This document shows, piece by piece, positions 14,158-17,263 of a stretch of DNA of 17,263 bases (positions are counted from its first letter, which is position 1; the number at the start of each line of letters is the position of its first letter). Location of the stretch: the NCBI GenBank assembly GCA_964582785.1, contig CAZOTT010000058.1:1-17263 (forward strand), given 5' to 3'. A model generated the notes under the pieces. The model was given only the letters and a program-made list of their open reading frames with translations. It was not told where the DNA came from and did no database searches. Both the position numbers and the translations under genes were made by a program. Source of the DNA: JAMOQA01 sp964582785 (GTDB lineage Bacteria; Acidobacteriota; Polarisedimenticolia; J045).

Positions 14158-15930
14158 ATGAACACGTGCACGAACACCCGCTCTCATCTTTCCCGGGCGG
14201 GACAGGGTCTCATTCTCGCCGCTGTCCTGCTTCTCGCACCAGTCCCGGCGGCCGCCGACGGGGAAGGCTTCGAGACCGACGTCTTCACCGTGGCTTCCTA
14301 CGACGAGCCGGACGCGGAATGGGTCTGCGTGGACCGCAACGAAGACGGGCTCTTCGTGATCGTGTGGCACCACGGCGACAAGTACGACGAGACGCAGGAG
14401 GTCTACGCCCGGCGATACGGGGCGGACGGCGCCCCCCTCGGCGACGTGTTCCTCGTCAACGACCTGACCGAGGGGAACCAGTCCCGTCCGTCCGTGGCGG
14501 TCCGTGAGGACGGGAGTTTCATCGTCGCGTGGTCCGACACGGGCCCGGGCAACGGGATCTACGCCCGGATCTTCGACGCCGCCGGAGACCCGGCCGGACC
14601 GTCCTTCCAGGTGAACGACCCGAACATCGAAGGCTCGCAGTCCCTGGGACACCGCTCCGTGGCCGCGCTTCCCGGTGACAGGTTCATCGTGACCTGGGGT
14701 CTCTACGATCGAGGGATCTGGGCGCGCATCTACGAGCCGGACGGAACCCCCTCCGGGGAACCCTTCCAGGTCACCTCCGATTCCGATGCCTCGTCACCTT
14801 CCCTGTCCGTCCGCGGCGACGACGTCCTGTTCTCCTGGCTGTCCCGGTTCAGGATCTACGGGAGACTCTACGACGACCTCGGAAATCCCCGGGGTGACGC
14901 CTTCCTCGTCGACGAGACGACTGACTGCTATCCCTACCGGCCCGCCGGGGAGGTCCGGCCCCGCGGCGACTACGTCTTCGGGTACCACTGGTCCTGGTAC
15001 GACGACGAGGGTTACACCGTGGGGGTTGCCGCGCGCCACGTGGCCCGGGACGGGACGACCCTCGAGGAGATCGATCCCGACACCTCCGGGCGAGCGTACT
15101 CCTGGCGGGGCTGGCACGACAGCTGGCGTCACCAGCCGGTCTCCGACCGCTGGAACCGGGTGCTCCTGACCTGGACCGCCTTCGGTCCCGGCTACGTCAG
15201 CACGGGTGACAGGATCCGGGCGCGTCGCTACGGGGAGGACCTGCAGCCCCACGGCAGCGACTTCCTGGTCAGTCCTCCGCCCGGCTCGGACGACTGGAGG
15301 GGTTACCCGTCCGCCGCCGCGGATGCCGACGGGGACATCGTCATCGCCTGGTCGTGGTTCGCGGGGAACCCGTACCAGGTCCGGGCGCGCCTGCTCTGCG
15401 CCACCCTCGACACCGTCGGTCCGGAAAACACCGACGCCTGCGAGGGAGGCCGGGCCGAGCTGCACGTGGAGACCAGGGGCCACCAGCCGTTCACCTGGCA
15501 GTGGCGCAGGGACGGGACGGACCTCCAGGACGGAGGAAACGTCTCCGGCGCCGGCACCGACACCCTCGTGCTCGACCCGGTCTCCGCCACGGACGGGGGG
15601 ACCTACGACTGCGTCGTGGCGGATGGCTGCCCCGACACCCAGCACTGGACCTCCGCCTCCGCGACCCTGACCGTCCACGGCGCCATCCCCGAGGTGCCCG
15701 GTCTGCGCCTGCGCAAGGAGAGCGGCGGGTCCGAGCTCCACTTCACCTGGCAGAACGTGGAGAACGCCGTCGACTACGTCGTCCGGCAGGACACCGCCCC
15801 CGACGGACCGTTCGACACGATCACCGGCACCGCCACGGACGGCACGGCGGGGCTGACGATCCCCATGCCCGCCGAGACGATCCTCTACTTCATCGTCCGC
15901 GGCCGGAACCCGGGGTGCGAGGGGCCCTGA
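14158..15930 (+). CDS. Secreted protein with seven propeller-like repeats, Ig-like and Fn3-like domains
   Basis: This 590-residue protein has an N-terminal signal peptide (LILAAVLLLAPVPAAA, cleavage near residue 33). Residues about 50-415 hold seven units of roughly 45-55 residues. Clear units follow the pattern P-S-V-A-x-x-x-D-G-x-F-I-V-A-W, then Y-A-R-x-Y/F-x-x-x-G and G-x-x-F-x-V-N; the fifth and sixth are more diverged. A seven-bladed beta-propeller is likely. Residues about 420-508 form an Ig-like domain (DACEGG, WQWRRDG, GTYDCVVADGC), and about 510-590 an Fn3-like domain ending in YFIVRGRNPGCEG. Enzyme motifs were not seen, so it may be an adhesin or surface structural protein. The frame is open for about 3 kb upstream, but the signal peptide, AGGGGGG ribosome site and promoter support the ATG at 14158. 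Its 3' end overlaps the convergent gene by 41 bp. Confidence 0.88.
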   Translation: MNTCTNTRSHLSRAGQGLILAAVLLLAPVPAAADGEGFETDVFTVASYDEPDAEWVCVDRNEDGLFVIVWHHGDKYDETQEVYARRYGADGAPLGDVFLVNDLTEGNQSRPSVAVREDGSFIVAWSDTGPGNGIYARIFDAAGDPAGPSFQVNDPNIEGSQSLGHRSVAALPGDRFIVTWGLYDRGIWARIYEPDGTPSGEPFQVTSDSDASSPSLSVRGDDVLFSWLSRFRIYGRLYDDLGNPRGDAFLVDETTDCYPYRPAGEVRPRGDYVFGYHWSWYDDEGYTVGVAARHVARDGTTLEEIDPDTSGRAYSWRGWHDSWRHQPVSDRWNRVLLTWTAFGPGYVSTGDRIRARRYGEDLQPHGSDFLVSPPPGSDDWRGYPSAAADADGDIVIAWSWFAGNPYQVRARLLCATLDTVGPENTDACEGGRAELHVETRGHQPFTWQWRRDGTDLQDGGNVSGAGTDTLVLDPVSATDGGTYDCVVADGCPDTQHWTSASATLTVHGAIPEVPGLRLRKESGGSELHFTWQNVENAVDYVVRQDTAPDGPFDTITGTATDGTAGLTIPMPAETILYFIVRGRNPGCEGP

Positions 15931-17263
15931 CCCCGGGGCCGGGGCGCCGTCCGCTCCCGGCCGGTCGCCCCTCGCGCCTTTCCCGGGTGGTGTCGCCGGG
16001 CAGCTCGCCCAGGACCTCGAGGTTGTAGCGGACAACCGGGTCTTCCGGGTCCAGCTCGAGGGCCCGCCGGAACTGCCGGATCATCTCGTCCCGGTCGCCC
16101 CGGAGGCAGGCGACGTTCGCCCGGTACTTGGGCACCAGGGGGAGACGGGGGTCGATCCACTCCGCCTGGTCCAGCAGGCGGGACGCCTCGTCCAGGTCGC
16201 CCCTGCGTGCCGCGTCGGCGGCCCGGCGCGCGATCCGGATCGCGAGCTGCCGCTCCGGGGGAACCGGGCGGGGCCGCCTCAGCTGCCGGAGCAGCTCCCG
16301 CGCCTCCCGGTGGCCGGGGTCGAGGGTCAGGGCCCTTTCCAGCGCCTCCACCGCCCCGGGAACCCGCCCGAGGTCGAGGAGGGCGATCGCCCGGTCGTAC
16401 TGGTGATCCGCGTTCGCCGGGTCCAGTTTCACCGCCCGGTCGAACTCCTCCAGCGCCTCTTCCGGCCGGCCCAGCAGCCCGAGCACGGTTCCGAGCCCGG
16501 CGTGGACGGGCGCCGACCCGGGGAATTCCCGGGCCAGGCGACGCAGCTCCCGGAGCCCCTCCCGGGTCTTCCCGGCCCGCACCTTCTCCTGGATCGCCAT
16601 CAACCGCGCGCGCAGGGTGGGCGCCCAGCGCCCCGCCGCTCCGCCGCCGGCATCTCCCCCGGAGACGCGCCCCCCGACGTAGCCGAGGGAGCGCAGGTGG
16701 TCGAGCATCTCCCGGCTGCCGGCCTCCTCCCCGGCGGGGGCCGGCTCCGCCGGCTTCCACTCCCCCGGGGCGGGACCCCGGGCGGGTTCGGGGGCATCCA
16801 CCACCTCGTGGAGGACTCGACCCGGCATGTCCCCCGGCACGGGAAGCCCGAGGATGGCAAGGACGGTCGGGGCGATGTCGTGGACCCGGGCGCCCCGGGG
16901 TGACGCCCCGGGACGCACGCGCGCCCCCCACAGGCCGAGAATGCCCGGGGAGCGGTGCTGCCGGGCCCCGGCGGCCTCCGGCCGCCCCGCCTGCCGCGGG
17001 TCGTCGGGAAGTTCCCCCAGGCGGAAGCCGTGGTCGGACAGCACCACGATCGTCGTGTCCTCCCCCGCCGCGTCCATGAAGTGCCCGAGGATCCGGTCCG
17101 CCAGGACGTAGACCGCGTCCACCGCCCTCCCCCACCGCCGCTGGTCCGCGGCGAGCGGCCCCTGCAGTCCCTTCACCCGCCACAGGTGGCCGAACAGGTG
17201 GCTGATCGTGTCCGTCGCCTCGACGTACGCCATCAGCAGGTCGGGCCGGTCCTTCCGCCACAG
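15890..17263 (-). CDS. Alkaline-phosphatase-superfamily phosphodiesterase/TPR protein, N-terminus outside window
   Basis: The visible C-terminal 457 residues begin inside the catalytic domain of a type I phosphodiesterase/nucleotide pyrophosphatase-like protein. Metal ligands seen are D18 and H22 in EATDTISHLF, D77 and H78 in VVLSDHGF, and H103 in the HRSPGILGLWG segment; VHDIAPTVLAILGLP (127-141) is the typical domain end. After a Pro/Gly/Glu-rich linker, about three to four TPR units follow, the clearest being APVHAGLGTVLGLLGRPEEA and its neighbour ending in LDPANADHQYD, with one more near the end (ALELDPEDPVVRYNLEVLG). Such phosphatase-TPR fusions occur in several Gram-negative phyla, often exported or membrane-anchored; any signal sequence would lie beyond the right edge. 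The substrate is unknown. The last 35 or so residues are Gly/Arg/Pro-rich and overlap the convergent secreted-protein gene. Confidence 0.88.
   Translation of the reverse strand: MWRKDRPDLLMAYVEATDTISHLFGHLWRVKGLQGPLAADQRRWGRAVDAVYVLADRILGHFMDAAGEDTTIVVLSDHGFRLGELPDDPRQAGRPEAAGARQHRSPGILGLWGARVRPGASPRGARVHDIAPTVLAILGLPVPGDMPGRVLHEVVDAPEPARGPAPGEWKPAEPAPAGEEAGSREMLDHLRSLGYVGGRVSGGDAGGGAAGRWAPTLRARLMAIQEKVRAGKTREGLRELRRLAREFPGSAPVHAGLGTVLGLLGRPEEALEEFDRAVKLDPANADHQYDRAIALLDLGRVPGAVEALERALTLDPGHREARELLRQLRRPRPVPPERQLAIRIARRAADAARRGDLDEASRLLDQAEWIDPRLPLVPKYRANVACLRGDRDEMIRQFRRALELDPEDPVVRYNLEVLGELPGDTTRERREGRPAGSGRRPGPGVRAPRTPGSGRGR

Overview
The window is extremely GC-rich (roughly 70% or more by eye) and gene-dense, with many GTG starts and several 4-bp GTGA stop/start overlaps. 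Heptose-biosynthesis genes point to a Gram-negative with lipopolysaccharide or a heptose-containing surface glycan. Exported proteins with signal peptides and a phosphatase/TPR protein fit uncultured high-GC phyla such as Acidobacteriota or Candidatus Eisenbacteria-like bacteria. The sequence alone does not fix the taxon, and no rRNA or tRNA is present.

Region 1 (1-4085, all minus strand) reads, in transcription order: an ABC-2 type exporter (ATPase then permease, overlapping by GTGA), class II fructose-bisphosphate aldolase, the heptose-bisphosphate phosphatase GmhB, and a sugar-phosphate nucleotidyltransferase cut by the window edge (again a GTGA overlap). Region 2 (4086-6005, plus strand) starts with a 410-bp divergent intergenic stretch. 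It holds a chain of hairpins ending in the only clear rho-independent terminator of the window, and is followed by a small SEC-C zinc-binding protein and a class V PLP-dependent enzyme.

Region 3 (6018-11610, minus strand) is the most notable part. It is a two-gene unit made of a 1603-residue multidomain protein and, translationally coupled behind it, an AbiEii-type nucleotidyltransferase. I read the large protein as an AbiEi-like antitoxin core lacking its winged helix, a proline/glycine-rich linker, a Mrr-like PD-(D/E)XK nuclease, a STAND-like NTPase with a degenerate P-loop, and a long alpha-helical C-terminal half. The unit has its own AT-richer promoter with an extended -10 box and two perfect 8-bp direct repeats one helical turn apart. 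I infer a candidate anti-phage system that merges a type IV toxin-antitoxin pair with an Avs-like nuclease/NTPase sensor.

Region 4 (11863-17263) is ordinary cell-envelope biology: an exported M14 metallocarboxypeptidase (minus), a secreted protein with seven propeller-like repeats plus Ig-like and Fn3-like domains (plus), and the C-terminal part of an alkaline-phosphatase-superfamily protein with TPR repeats (minus). The last two overlap tail to tail by 41 bp. No insertion sequence, integrase, CRISPR array, tRNA or attachment site was seen.
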